From Kitasatospora sp. NBC_01266 (GTDB taxonomy: Bacteria; Actinomycetota; Actinomycetes; Streptomycetales; Streptomycetaceae): a stretch of DNA of 64,000 nucleotides. Below are positions 26,299-34,918 of the stretch, in pieces (positions within the stretch are counted from its first letter, which is position 1; the number at the start of each line of letters is the position of its first letter). The stretch covers positions 2,294,001 to 2,358,000 of the forward strand of contig NZ_CP108458.1 of the NCBI RefSeq assembly GCF_036242395.1. Direction: 5' to 3'. The translations under genes were made by a program, and so were the position numbers. The notes under the pieces are model-generated. The model was not told the origin of the DNA, did no database searches, and saw only the letters and a list, made by a program, of their open reading frames with translations.

Positions 26299-27453
26299 AT
26301 GACTCCCACCCGGGCCACCAGCCATAGCCGTCCCCGCCCGAACGCCCGGCGCGCCAGACGGATCGCCTTCACCGTCGCCGCCGCACTGACCGCCGCCGGC
26401 CTGCTCACCGCCTGCAGCGGCTACGGCTCGAAGGCCACCAAGACCGACGCCGCCCCGGCCGCGGCGGCCTCGGGCGGCCCGAAGCTGTCGGCCGACACCG
26501 TGAAGATCGGCTACTTCGCCAACCTGACCCACGGCACCGCGCTGGTCGGCCTGCAGGACGGGCTGTTCCAGAAGGAGTTGGGCGCGACCCAGATCAAGAC
26601 CCAGGTCTTCAACGCGGGTCCGGCCGAGATCGAGGCGCTGAACGCCGGCTCGATCGACATCGGCTGGATCGGCCCCTCCCCCGCGATCAACGGCTACACC
26701 CAGTCCAAGGGCCAGTCGCTGAAGATCATCGGCGGCTCCGCCTCCGGCGGCGTCGAGCTGGTGGTCAACCCCGACAAGATCAAGACCCTGGACGACCTCA
26801 AGGGCAAGAAGATCGCCAGCCCGCAGCTCGGCAACACCCAGGACGTGGCCCTGCTCAACTACCTGGCGAGCAAGGGCTACAAGGAGAACCCGCAGACCGG
26901 CGCCGGCGACGTCAGCGTGGTGCGCACCGACAACAAGGTCACCCCGGACGCCTACGCCTCCGGCTCGATCGACGGCGCCTGGGTGCCCGAGCCCACCGCC
27001 TCCCAGCTGGTGGCCAAGGGAGCGAAGGTCCTGCTGGACGAGAAGTCGCTCTGGCCGAACGGGCAGTTCGTGAGCACCAACATCATCGTCTCGCAGTCCT
27101 TCCTCAAGGCCCACCCGGACGTGGTGCAGGCGGTACTGCGCGGCTCGGTGGACACCAACGCCTACATCAACGCCAACCCGGCCAAGGCCGAGCAGGACGC
27201 CAACGCCGCGATCAAGGCGGCCGGCGGCGCCGCGCTGCCCGCGAACATCCTCGACTCGGCCTGGAAGAGCATCGAGTTCACCGACGACCCGCTGGCCGGC
27301 ACCCTCCAGGAGGAGGCCGCCCACGCGGTCACCGCGGGGCTGCTGAAGCAGCCGGACCTCAAGGGGATCTACGACCTCGACCCGCTGAACCAGGTGCTCA
27401 AGGCGGCCGGCAAGCCGGCCGTCTCCGACGCGGGCCTCGGCAGCACCTCCTGA
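26299..27453 (+). CDS. ssuA: Sulfonate/nitrate-type ABC transporter substrate-binding lipoprotein
   Basis: 384 residues. A lipoprotein signal ends in the lipobox LLTACSG, then the binding fold begins at KIGYFANLTHGTALVGLQDG. AGPAEIEALNAGSIDIGWIG and the GTDNK-type loop are typical of the SsuA/NrtA/TauA family. GAGGA stands 8 nt before the ATG. The sulfur-assimilation context makes an alkanesulfonate or other organosulfur ligand likely, although sulfate-ester or nitrate binding cannot be excluded. Confidence 0.85.
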   Translation: MTPTRATSHSRPRPNARRARRIAFTVAAALTAAGLLTACSGYGSKATKTDAAPAAAASGGPKLSADTVKIGYFANLTHGTALVGLQDGLFQKELGATQIKTQVFNAGPAEIEALNAGSIDIGWIGPSPAINGYTQSKGQSLKIIGGSASGGVELVVNPDKIKTLDDLKGKKIASPQLGNTQDVALLNYLASKGYKENPQTGAGDVSVVRTDNKVTPDAYASGSIDGAWVPEPTASQLVAKGAKVLLDEKSLWPNGQFVSTNIIVSQSFLKAHPDVVQAVLRGSVDTNAYINANPAKAEQDANAAIKAAGGAALPANILDSAWKSIEFTDDPLAGTLQEEAAHAVTAGLLKQPDLKGIYDLDPLNQVLKAAGKPAVSDAGLGSTS

Positions 27454-27490
27454 CGGACCGTCAGAAAAGCTGCCCCTGCTGAACTCCGGA

Positions 27491-27547
27491 GTCCGCCCCC
27501 GCCCCGTCCAAGTCGATGCCCAGTCACTGGACCGGGCGGGGGTGGAC
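27491..27547. other. Large intercistronic hairpin after the binding-protein gene
   Basis: About 20 nt (27491-27510) pair with 27528-27547 (18 of 20 positions), leaving a 17-nt loop. No U tract follows. In ABC operons such hairpins often protect the binding-protein message or partly terminate transcription, giving excess binding protein. Confidence 0.65.
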
Positions 27548-27606
27548 CCCGGCTCCTAGGCACCAGTTATCTCCGCTCGCCCCACTCACGCCAGGAGGTG
27601 CCCGCC

Positions 27607-28413
27607 ATGAGCACGGCACTGACCACCCCGAACGACGCTTCCGCCGTCGCGGACCGGGCCGACGCTTCGCCCGCCGTCCGGATCGCCGGCGTGCACAAGT
27701 CCTTCGGCCGTCCCGGCGCGGCAGCGCCGGTGCTGGACGACATCACCCTCGACGTCGCCCCGGGCGAGTTCCTCTGCCTGCTCGGCGCCTCCGGCTGCGG
27801 CAAGTCCACCCTGCTCAACCTGGTCGCCGGCCTGGACCGGCCGACCGCCGGCAGCATCGAGGTGCCCGGCGGCCGCCCGGCCCTGATGTTCCAGGAGCAC
27901 GCGCTCTTCCCCTGGCTGACCGCCGGCAAGAACATCGAACTCGCGCTGCGCCTCAACGGCGTGCCGCGCGCCGAGCGCAGGCCGGAGGCCGAGCGGCTGC
28001 TGGAACTGGTGCGGCTCGGCGGCTCCTACGGCAAGCGGGTGCACGAGCTCTCCGGCGGCATGCGCCAGCGCGTCGCGATGGCCCGCGCGCTCGCCCAGGG
28101 CAGCAGCGTGCTGCTGATGGACGAGCCGTTCGCCGCGCTGGACGCGATCACCCGGGACGTGCTGCACGAGGAGATCACCCGGATCTGGCAGGAGCGGCAG
28201 CTGACCGTCCTGTTCGTCACCCACAACGTGCGCGAGGCGGTGCGGCTGGCCCAGCGGGTGGTGCTGCTCTCCTCGCGGCCCGGCCGGGTGGCCCGCGAGT
28301 GGCAGATCGACCTGCCGCAGCCACGTCGCATCGAGTCCGCCTGCGTCGCGGACCTGTCCGTCGAGATCACCGAGCACCTGCGTGGGGAGATCCGCCGCCA
28401 TGGCCAGCACTGA
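27607..28413 (+). CDS. ssuB: Sulfonate-type ABC transporter ATP-binding protein
   Basis: 268 residues. Walker A is GASGCGKSTLLNLVAG, the signature is LSGGMRQRVAMARAL, and Walker B is VLLMDEPFAALD, with H-loop THNVREAVRLAQRVVLL. AGGAGGT is 6 nt before the ATG. It energises import by the adjacent permease, with which it overlaps by 14 nt. Confidence 0.92.
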   Translation: MSTALTTPNDASAVADRADASPAVRIAGVHKSFGRPGAAAPVLDDITLDVAPGEFLCLLGASGCGKSTLLNLVAGLDRPTAGSIEVPGGRPALMFQEHALFPWLTAGKNIELALRLNGVPRAERRPEAERLLELVRLGGSYGKRVHELSGGMRQRVAMARALAQGSSVLLMDEPFAALDAITRDVLHEEITRIWQERQLTVLFVTHNVREAVRLAQRVVLLSSRPGRVAREWQIDLPQPRRIESACVADLSVEITEHLRGEIRRHGQH

Positions 28414-29353
28414 GACCACCCCCGCCGCACCGGACATCGCCCCGGACATCGCGTCGGCCGCACCCGAGTCCGCCCTGCCCGAGTCGGCGCCGCACCAGGA
28501 CCTGGCCGGCGTCGAGGCCGGCCTGGACGCGCTGGACGCCGTCCAGCCGCAGCGCACCTCGCTCGCCCAGCTGCTGCGCGACAAGGTGCTGCCGCCGGTG
28601 CTCGGCGTGCTGCTGGTGCTCGCAGTCTGGCAGCTGCTCTACAGCCTGCACGTCACCCCCGACTACAAGCTGCCCAGCCCGCTGGAGGTCTGGCACAGCC
28701 TGGCCGACCTGTGGGACCAGGGCACCCTCTTCTCGATCATCTGGACCAGCGTCTGGCGCGGCATCACCGGCTTCGTCGCCGCCGTGCTGATCGGCACCCC
28801 GATCGGCCTGCTGGTGGCCCGGGTGAAGTTCGCCCGCGCGGCGCTCGGCCCGGTGCTCTCCGGCCTGCAGTCGCTGCCCTCGGTCGCCTGGGTGCCGGCG
28901 GCGGTGATCTGGCTGGGCATCAACGACCAGGCGATGTACGCCGTGATCCTGCTCGGCGCCATCCCCTCGATCGCCAACGGCCTGGTCTCCGGCATCGACC
29001 AGGTCCCGCCGCTCTTCCTGCGGGCCGGCCGCACGCTCGGCGCGCGCGGGTTCAGCGGCGCCCGGCACATCCTGCTGCCGGCCGCGCTGCCCGGCTACCT
29101 GGCCGGCCTCAAGCAGGGCTGGGCGTTCTCCTGGCGCTCACTGATGGCCGCCGAACTGATCGCCAGCTCCCCGGACCTGGGCCTGGGCCTGGGCCGCTAC
29201 CTGGAGAACCAGCGGGACGCCTCCGACATGGCGGGCGTGCTGCTCGGGATCATCCTGATCCTCACCGTCGGCGTCGCCATCGACCTGCTGATCTTCACCC
29301 CGATCGAGCGCCGGGTGCTGCGCAGCCGCGGCCTGCTGCAGACGGGACGCTGA
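28400..29353 (+). CDS. ssuC: Sulfonate-type ABC transporter permease
   Basis: 317 residues with a cytoplasmic N terminus of about 55 residues and six membrane spans. The BPD_transp_1 coupling loop is GARGFSGARHILLPAALPGY, close to the EAA motif. LPSVAWVPAAVIWLGIND is typical of SsuC/TauC. The ATG overlaps the ATP-binding gene. The stop is 4 nt before the chelatase gene, so they are one operon. Confidence 0.9.
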   Translation: MASTETTPAAPDIAPDIASAAPESALPESAPHQDLAGVEAGLDALDAVQPQRTSLAQLLRDKVLPPVLGVLLVLAVWQLLYSLHVTPDYKLPSPLEVWHSLADLWDQGTLFSIIWTSVWRGITGFVAAVLIGTPIGLLVARVKFARAALGPVLSGLQSLPSVAWVPAAVIWLGINDQAMYAVILLGAIPSIANGLVSGIDQVPPLFLRAGRTLGARGFSGARHILLPAALPGYLAGLKQGWAFSWRSLMAAELIASSPDLGLGLGRYLENQRDASDMAGVLLGIILILTVGVAIDLLIFTPIERRVLRSRGLLQTGR

Positions 29354-29357
29354 GCCG

Positions 29358-30152
29358 ATGGCCGCGCCCTCCCGCGTCCCCGCCCCCTCCCCCGCCCTGC
29401 TGCTGATCGCGCACGGCAGCCGCGACCCGCGGCACGCCGCCACCGTCGACGCGCTGGCCCGGGAGGTGCGCGCCCAGCGCCCCGAACTCCCGGTCACCAT
29501 CGCCTTCCTGGACCACTGCGCGCCACGCGTCCCACAGGCGCTGGCCGCCCTCGCCGGTGCCCCGGCGGTGGCGGTCCCGCTGCTGCTGAACCGCGCCTTC
29601 CACGCCAAGCACGACATCCCCGCCGCCCTGCGGTCGGCCGGTGCCCGGCTGCCGGTGGCCGAGGTGCTCGGCCCCGACCCGCTGCTGCTCGCCGCCCTGG
29701 AGCGGCGGTTGGCCGAAGCGGGCCTCAACACCGCCTCCCCCGCCGTCCGCGCCCGCACCGGCATCGTGCTGGCCGCGGCCGGCTCCTCCGACCCGGCCGC
29801 CGACGCGGCCACCCGCGCGGTTGCCGCCGACTGGCAGCGCCGGCGCGGCTGGGGCGCGGTCACCGTCGCCTACGCCTCAGCGAACGGCCCCCGGGTGCCG
29901 GACGCCCTCGCGCAGCTGCGCGCGACAACCGCCGTGCGGCAGACGGCGGTCGCCCCCTACCTGCTGGCCCCCGGCCTGCTCCCGGACCGGATCGCCGACG
30001 CCGCCCGGCAAGCCCCCGAGCCCGCCGAAGTGCTGGCCCCCGTACTCGGCGCGGCCCCCGAGGTCGCCCGCCTGCTGCTGCGGCGCTACGCGGCCGCGGC
30101 GGCGGACGCGGAGCACGCGATACCGGACTCCGCACGTCGCAGCGCGGCCTGA
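29358..30152 (+). CDS. sirB: Sirohydrochlorin chelatase (CbiX-like)
   Basis: 264 residues with two CbiX/SirB repeats. The first holds LLIAHGSRDPRHAATV with the metal-binding His, and LLLNRAFHAKHDIP has further histidines. The second repeat has GIVLAAAGSSDPAADA and VAPYLLAPGLLPDRI. It inserts ferrous iron into sirohydrochlorin to make siroheme, the cofactor of the sulfite reductase at the other end of this block. Encoded in the same operon as the transporter. Confidence 0.87.
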   Translation: MAAPSRVPAPSPALLLIAHGSRDPRHAATVDALAREVRAQRPELPVTIAFLDHCAPRVPQALAALAGAPAVAVPLLLNRAFHAKHDIPAALRSAGARLPVAEVLGPDPLLLAALERRLAEAGLNTASPAVRARTGIVLAAAGSSDPAADAATRAVAADWQRRRGWGAVTVAYASANGPRVPDALAQLRATTAVRQTAVAPYLLAPGLLPDRIADAARQAPEPAEVLAPVLGAAPEVARLLLRRYAAAAADAEHAIPDSARRSAA

Positions 30153-30179
30153 GCGCCCGACCCCGACCGGCCCGACCCA

Positions 30180-30254
30180 GACGCGAACGGGCTCGACGCG
30201 AACGGGCCCGGCGCGAACGGGCCCGGCGGGGACGGGCCCGGCGGGGACGGCTCA
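30180..30254. repeat. 15-bp tandem repeat in a convergent spacer
   Basis: Five copies of a 15-bp unit (gacgcgaacgggccc changing to ggcggggacgggccc) fill the gap between two convergent genes, with the last copy containing the stop codon of the hydrolase. Confidence 0.85.
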
Positions 30255-31094
30255 GCCGAGCACCACCAGCAGCCGCTCGGCGAACTCCCCGGGGTGCTCG
30301 GTGCAGCCCAGGTGCCCGCCGGGAAACTCCACCACCTCGGTGCCGAGCAGCTCCGCCAGCCGCACGGCCGGCCCGGACAGCGGCAGTTGCCCGTAGGAGT
30401 CCCGCCCCACCGCCGGAACCAGCCGGTCCACCACCCGCCGCAGGGCCGCGACCTCCGGCACCGTAGCCGTGAACGGGCAGAGCATGTGCTCCAGGAAGAC
30501 CGGCAGGTTGGCGTGCATCCGAGGAGCCATCTCCTGGATCCCGGGCGGCAGTTCGGCCACCCGCCCGGTCACCCGCTCGGCCGGCGGCGCTCCCAGCCCC
30601 GCGCTGAGGCACGCCATCGCCGCCCCGGCCCCCTGGGCGCGGAACACCTCGCGCACCTCGGCGAAGAGCGCCCGGTGCGGCGCGGGATCCTCGAGCACCT
30701 CCACCAGCGGCGGCTCGTGCGCGACCACCCGGCGCAGCCGCTCGGGGTGCCGGGCCAGCAGGTCGAGCGCGACGATGGCGCCCGAGCTGCTGCCGAGCAC
30801 GCAGGCGTCCCCGCTCGGTGAGAGCAGCTCGAGCAGCCGGTGCGCGTCGTCACTCCAGACCTCCACCCGCTGGTCGGTGAGCGGGCCGTCCAGCGGACTG
30901 CGGGAGAGACCGCGCGGGTCGTAGGACACCACCGTGTACCGGACGGCGAGGGCGTCGGCCATTCCCGCGTAGAGCCCCGCGTCGGCGGCGCCACCCGGTA
31001 TCAGCAGCAGCACCGGGCCGCTGCCGCGCTTCTCGTAGCGGAGGGTGGCGCCGGGCACCTCAAGGGTGCCGACCATGGGCTTGTCGATCGTCAT
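30252..31094 (-). CDS. Alpha/beta hydrolase
   Basis: 280 residues. The oxyanion strand is LLLIPGGAADAG and the nucleophile elbow is VLGSSSGAIVALDLL (Ser in G-x-S-x-G). The C-terminal base is likely His in FPGGHLGCTEHPGEF. GGAGGT lies 7-8 nt before the ATG. The length and layout fit esterases or prolyl-type hydrolases; substrate unknown. A large palindrome lies just upstream, so the gene is probably controlled by a dedicated regulator not adjacent here. Confidence 0.85.
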   Translation of the reverse strand: MTIDKPMVGTLEVPGATLRYEKRGSGPVLLLIPGGAADAGLYAGMADALAVRYTVVSYDPRGLSRSPLDGPLTDQRVEVWSDDAHRLLELLSPSGDACVLGSSSGAIVALDLLARHPERLRRVVAHEPPLVEVLEDPAPHRALFAEVREVFRAQGAGAAMACLSAGLGAPPAERVTGRVAELPPGIQEMAPRMHANLPVFLEHMLCPFTATVPEVAALRRVVDRLVPAVGRDSYGQLPLSGPAVRLAELLGTEVVEFPGGHLGCTEHPGEFAERLLVVLG

Positions 31095-31135
31095 GCGGAT
31101 ACCTCCGTGCGGCAGTTTCCGAGGAGCGGCACCAT

Positions 31136-31175
31136 AACCTGTGCCCCCTAGGTTTCAACCTAGGAGGCACAGGTT
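31136..31175. promoter_or_regulatory. 40-bp near-perfect palindrome, candidate operator
   Basis: aacctgtgccccctaggtt and its inverse (18 of 19 match) flank two bases. Each arm also contains CCTAGG and an internal inverted aacct/aggtt. It sits 42 bp upstream of the hydrolase start. The spacing and the TTGAAACC centre on the minus strand resemble MerR-type sites. No U tract follows, so a terminator is less likely. Confidence 0.65.
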
Positions 31176-31268
31176 AGCCCCGCCGAGCCGGACCCGCCGG
31201 CGATTTATCAGGGAGTCTCCTTGTCGGTTCAGCTGACCGGAGGTCAACCCAACCGGGATCATGGTGAG

Positions 31269-31802
31269 ATGACAGCCCACCACTCCTTCGCACCGCCAAC
31301 CGTGGTGCGGCTCACGGAGTACACGAAGGCCGACCAGACCGAGATCCTCGGCGACAGCCCCGATCCCTTCGGCGTCGCGGACGTCGGACTGACCTGGCTG
31401 CCCAAGGAGCACCACTTCGGGATCAGGCAGCACGGCCGCCTGGTCGCGCACACCGGCCTGCTGCAACTCCCGATATCGATCGACGGGTTCGCCACCGAGG
31501 TGGTGGGCGTCGGCGGGGTGGCGGTCGCTCCCGACCTGCGCGGCCAGGGGCTGGCGCGGCTGGTCGTGTCGGCCGCGCTGGACCACGCGCGGACGATGGG
31601 GCCGCCGTACGGGCTGCTCTTCTGCCGACCACCCCTCGTCCCGCTCTACCAGCGGCTCGGCTGGCACCCCCTCGAGCAGGACATCCACGTCCAACAGCCC
31701 GCGGGGCCCGTGCTCATGCCGCTGCGGACCATGTGGACGCCACTGCGCGACGGCGCGAACTCACCCGCCGGAGCGGTCCGGTTGCTCTCGCTCCCGATGT
31801 GA
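31269..31802 (+). CDS. GNAT-family N-acetyltransferase
   Basis: 177 residues. The acetyl-CoA motif A is VGVGGVAVAPDLRGQGLARLVV, and a late motif is LYQRLGWHPLEQD. The substrate side (residues 1-80) resembles aminoglycoside 2'-N-acetyltransferase-like proteins only loosely. ATG at 31269 is favoured by codon bias; a TTG at 31221 has GGGAG 5 nt upstream and is an alternative. Acetyl acceptor unknown. Confidence 0.82.
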   Translation: MTAHHSFAPPTVVRLTEYTKADQTEILGDSPDPFGVADVGLTWLPKEHHFGIRQHGRLVAHTGLLQLPISIDGFATEVVGVGGVAVAPDLRGQGLARLVVSAALDHARTMGPPYGLLFCRPPLVPLYQRLGWHPLEQDIHVQQPAGPVLMPLRTMWTPLRDGANSPAGAVRLLSLPM

Positions 31803-31875
31803 CGGACGGCTCCGGTGCGGGCTGCGCCCGGCGGTCGGTCCGACTGCCGGGCGCGGCCAACTGCCGCAACGCCGG

Positions 31876-33510
31876 TCAGGACCCCAGCGGGTAGCTCTTC
31901 GTCACGTTCCCCTTCTCGTCCGCCACCAAGTACCCGGCGTCGTAGGCGTTGGAGATGTAGAGGCGGATGCACGGCGTGCCGTCCATCAGGTCGGGGCCGA
32001 TGATCAGGTAGTGGTCGGTCGGGTTGGTGACCTTCAGGGTGTCCTGGGCCTTCTGCCACAGGGCCGGGAGGGCATCCCAGTTGAAGTCCTGCAGGTCCAC
32101 GAGCTTGTCGATGGGGGTCACGTCGCTGCCCGTCCGGCGGGTCGTCTGGTTGTTGTCGTAGTCGACGTTGTCGTACTCCGTCGAGCTGCCGGCCGCCGGG
32201 ACCCGGGCGTCCGCGCTGGTCTGGTGGATGTCCAGCTCGTAGACCTGGGTGCCGCCCATGGTCGAGCGCATCGTCGCGATGGTGGCGCGCACACCGGCGG
32301 GGGTGGTCAGGTCCGGCGGGGCGGCGGACGCCGCGGGAGCTGCGGCGCCGGCGCCGGTGCCGGCAGCGCTGCCGGTGCTGGTGCCGGCGGGTGCCGTGAC
32401 CGTCGCGTTGACGGACGGCGAGGCGGTGTTGAACCGCCCGGGTCTCATCATGAAGCTGTAGAGGCTGACCCCGGTGATCATCACGACGAAGAGGGTGGTC
32501 AGCCCGGTCCGCCAGCGGCGCTGGTACAGCTGGGCCGGGGTCCGCAGGGGCCGGTCCACCGCGGCGGCGGGCGCGGGCGTCGGCGCGGCGACCATGGTCG
32601 GGGTGGGTGTGGCTGCGGGCGTGGCGACCACGGTGGGCGTCGGCTGCACCGATCCCCCGCCGTACCGCACCTCGTACTCCGCCTGCGCGAGCGCCCGGTC
32701 GAGCTGTGCGGCGTTCGGACGCGCCGCCGGGTCCTTGGCCAGCAGGGTGTCCAGCAGCGGGCCGAGCGACCCGGCGTGCTGCGCCGGCGGCAGCGGTTCG
32801 TCGAGCATCGCGGCGAGGGTGGCGATCACGGTGCCGCGGCGCAGCGGGTGGTGGCCCTCGACGGCGACGTACAGCATCATGCCGAGCGACCAGAGGTCGG
32901 AGGACGGGTTGCCCTCCTCGCCGCGGATCCGTTCCGGGGCCATGAACTCGGGCGAGCCGATCAGCGCGCCGGTGCTGGTCAGCGCGGTGGCACCGGACAT
33001 CGCGGCGATGCCGAAGTCGGTGAGCACCGGAGTGCCGTCCGGCCGGAGCAGCACGTTGCCGGGCTTGACGTCCCGGTGCTGGATGCCGACGGCGTGCGCG
33101 GCGCTCAGGGCGCTCAGCACGCCGCGGCCTATCCGCACCGCCTCCGGCACGCTCAGCGGCCCCTGGGTCAGCCGGTCGGCCAGGCTGCCGCCGGTCACCA
33201 GCTCCATGACCAGCCACGGGTGTTCGTACTCGGCGCCGTCCACGATGTGGTGGATGACCGCCACGTTCGGATGCTGCAGCCGGGCCAGCGCCCGCGCCTC
33301 GCGCAGCACCCGCTCGCGGGTCTCCCTGGTCAGCGCCGGGTCGGCCGCCGCCATCGCGGGATCGGCGGGGCGGACCTCCTTGAGCGCGACCTCGCGGTGC
33401 AACGCGGTGTCCCTGGCCCGCCAGACCAGGCCCATTCCGCCGCCGCCGAGCCGTTGCAGCAGTTCGAAACGGCCGTCGATGAGCCGTGTCTCCGGCCCCC
33501 CAGTATTCAT
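31876..33510 (-). CDS. Membrane Ser/Thr protein kinase (PASTA-less, sensor C terminus)
   Basis: 544 residues. The kinase domain (13-275) has the P-loop GGGGMG, Lys44 in ALKEV, HRDVKPGN (145-152), DFGIA (165) and APE. A Thr/Ala/Pro linker leads to one membrane span (about 335-353) and an extracellular domain of about 190 residues with LVDLQDFNWDALPALWQKA and the end DEKGNVTKSYPLGS. No PASTA repeats are present. TACGAT is 7 nt before the ATG, implying a leaderless mRNA. Probably senses an external signal. Confidence 0.9.
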   Translation of the reverse strand: MNTGGPETRLIDGRFELLQRLGGGGMGLVWRARDTALHREVALKEVRPADPAMAAADPALTRETRERVLREARALARLQHPNVAVIHHIVDGAEYEHPWLVMELVTGGSLADRLTQGPLSVPEAVRIGRGVLSALSAAHAVGIQHRDVKPGNVLLRPDGTPVLTDFGIAAMSGATALTSTGALIGSPEFMAPERIRGEEGNPSSDLWSLGMMLYVAVEGHHPLRRGTVIATLAAMLDEPLPPAQHAGSLGPLLDTLLAKDPAARPNAAQLDRALAQAEYEVRYGGGSVQPTPTVVATPAATPTPTMVAAPTPAPAAAVDRPLRTPAQLYQRRWRTGLTTLFVVMITGVSLYSFMMRPGRFNTASPSVNATVTAPAGTSTGSAAGTGAGAAAPAASAAPPDLTTPAGVRATIATMRSTMGGTQVYELDIHQTSADARVPAAGSSTEYDNVDYDNNQTTRRTGSDVTPIDKLVDLQDFNWDALPALWQKAQDTLKVTNPTDHYLIIGPDLMDGTPCIRLYISNAYDAGYLVADEKGNVTKSYPLGS

Positions 33511-33565
33511 GCGCGACATCGTAGGGTGCCGGACCGACGGCGCTGACCAGCGAGGTGGCCCGACC

Positions 33566-34312
33566 TCAGCCGAAGAGGTTGAACCAGCGCCGCTTCGACA
33601 GCGCCTCCAGCCTGCGCCCGGCGGACCGCACGTGTGCCATCAACTGCGGATCATCCGAGTCGCCGTAACGGTTGATCACATCCTGGTAGACCGCGATGGC
33701 CTGCTTGCGGCGCTTGAGCGCCTCCAGCGAGACGCCCGAGGCGAACAGGCTCATCCCGGTCACGTCGCGCAGCTGCTGCTCGGTCGCCGTGCCGATCCGG
33801 CGCACCACCTCGTCGTAGCAGTCCACCGCCTCCTGGTGGCGCTTCAGCTTCGCCAGCTCGCAGCCCTTGTTGTAGAGCGACATCGCGACGCGCTCCCGGA
33901 CCAGCGGGGCGGTGCCCGCACCGAAGCGCTGGATCACCTGGTCGTGCAGGGCCATCTCCTGCTCGGATCCGTGCAGGCGGCCCACCGAGATGGCCTTCAT
34001 GCCCATCGCGACCGCCAACTGCCCGTCGAGGTGCGGGTCGTCGCTGTCGGCGAAGCGGGCGATCACCTCGTCCGCCACCGCGATCCGCGCCTCGTCGCCG
34101 CCGTCCTGGGAGACGATCCACGCCTTGCCGTTCAGCGCCGAGGCCACCTTCACCCGCACATGCGGGTCCGGCAGGTGCCCGAACCGCTGGACGAGGTCGT
34201 CGTACGCACGCAGCGCCTCGGCCAGCTGCCCGCGATTCTCCAGCGCGAACCCGGCATCGAACAGCGCCGCGGCCTCGGTCTCGGCGGCGGCGTCATGGAC
34301 CTGGTCAACCAT
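33566..34312 (-). CDS. Tetratricopeptide-repeat protein
   Basis: 248 residues made of about five TPR-like helical pairs (FALENRGQLAEALRAYDDLVQ, GCELAKLKRHQEAVDCYDEVVRR, GVSLEALKRRKQAIAVYQDV). Each is separated by a loop of the RFGxxxxPxVRE type. No enzymatic motif, signal peptide or membrane span is seen. It probably acts as a scaffold. It follows the kinase gene's start by about 800 bp on the same strand and could be co-transcribed with it. Confidence 0.82.
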   Translation of the reverse strand: MVDQVHDAAAETEAAALFDAGFALENRGQLAEALRAYDDLVQRFGHLPDPHVRVKVASALNGKAWIVSQDGGDEARIAVADEVIARFADSDDPHLDGQLAVAMGMKAISVGRLHGSEQEMALHDQVIQRFGAGTAPLVRERVAMSLYNKGCELAKLKRHQEAVDCYDEVVRRIGTATEQQLRDVTGMSLFASGVSLEALKRRKQAIAVYQDVINRYGDSDDPQLMAHVRSAGRRLEALSKRRWFNLFG

Positions 34313-34445
34313 GGCCAGCTTTCTCTTCTCTCATCGGGCCCGCCCTAACTGACGGTCCATCCGGTCAGCGGCAGCATCCCGGCCCGCGCTGACAGTCGGG
34401 ACGGCGGGATGCGGGTGACCGGCGCCCTACCCGGGGTCGGATGCG

Positions 34446-34550
34446 TCAGGGCCGCTTGAGGAACGCCAGGATCTCGGCGTCGAGTTCGGCGGCCCGGTGG
34501 AACGGCATGGCGTGATGGGAGACGCCGAGCAGCGGCGCGGCGGCGGCGAG
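34446..34550 (-). pseudogene. Remnant of an alpha/beta hydrolase C terminus
   Basis: The frame ends LLGVSHHAMPFHRAAELDA followed by EILAFLKRP and a stop. This matches the usual C terminus of alpha/beta hydrolases, with the catalytic His before MPF. Upstream of it the frame is unrelated low-complexity sequence and it overlaps the next gene, so only about 30 codons survive. I read it as a decayed gene. Confidence 0.55.
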
Positions 34551-34594
34551 GACTGAGCGCCGTCGAGGCGGACGGACCAGGCGCAGGCTCAGGC

Positions 34595-34909
34595 TCAGGC
34601 GGACCAGTCGGGGCGGCGCCGGGTCGCGCCGAAGCCGGTCTCGTGGTCCCAGACGTGGGTGCAGGTGGGGCACTGCAGGTGGAGCAGGCTGCCGGTGTTG
34701 GAGAGCAGGTAGCGCCAGTGCTCACCACAGCTGCGCTGCTCGCCGCACGGGCCGCAGGCGCGGGCGTCGTCGCAGTTCGGGCAGTCCACCCAGGCGCGGC
34801 GGCCGAGGTCGGCCTGCGGGTCGATCGGCAGCGGGAGCGCGCGACGGTCCGAGCGGCGGTGGTCCGAGCGGCCGGCCGGGCGGGGCGAGGTGGGGCGGTG
34901 GCGGAACAT
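34595..34909 (-). CDS. Cys-rich zinc-binding small protein under an iron box
   Basis: 104 residues. A basic N terminus (residues 1-37) is followed by Cys pairs: WVDCPNCDDARACGPCGEQ and LQCPTCTHVWDHETGFG, plus CGEHWRYLL, a likely zinc-ribbon fold with up to seven cysteines. The ATG at 34909 is 9 nt downstream of an iron-box promoter, so expression should rise when iron is scarce. No known DmdR1-regulon protein of this sequence comes to mind. Its role (iron sparing, metal trafficking, RNA binding) is open. Confidence 0.75.
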   Translation of the reverse strand: MFRHRPTSPRPAGRSDHRRSDRRALPLPIDPQADLGRRAWVDCPNCDDARACGPCGEQRSCGEHWRYLLSNTGSLLHLQCPTCTHVWDHETGFGATRRRPDWSA

Positions 34910-34918
34910 GGTGCGAAC

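Noticed and set aside
26061..26302. Two short ORFs between cysN and the binding-protein gene
   Set aside because: Only overlaps at the ends support them; codon use is weak and nothing is recognisable.
31136..31175. The long palindrome as a rho-independent terminator
   Set aside because: No U tract follows and it lies between divergent promoters, so an operator is more likely.
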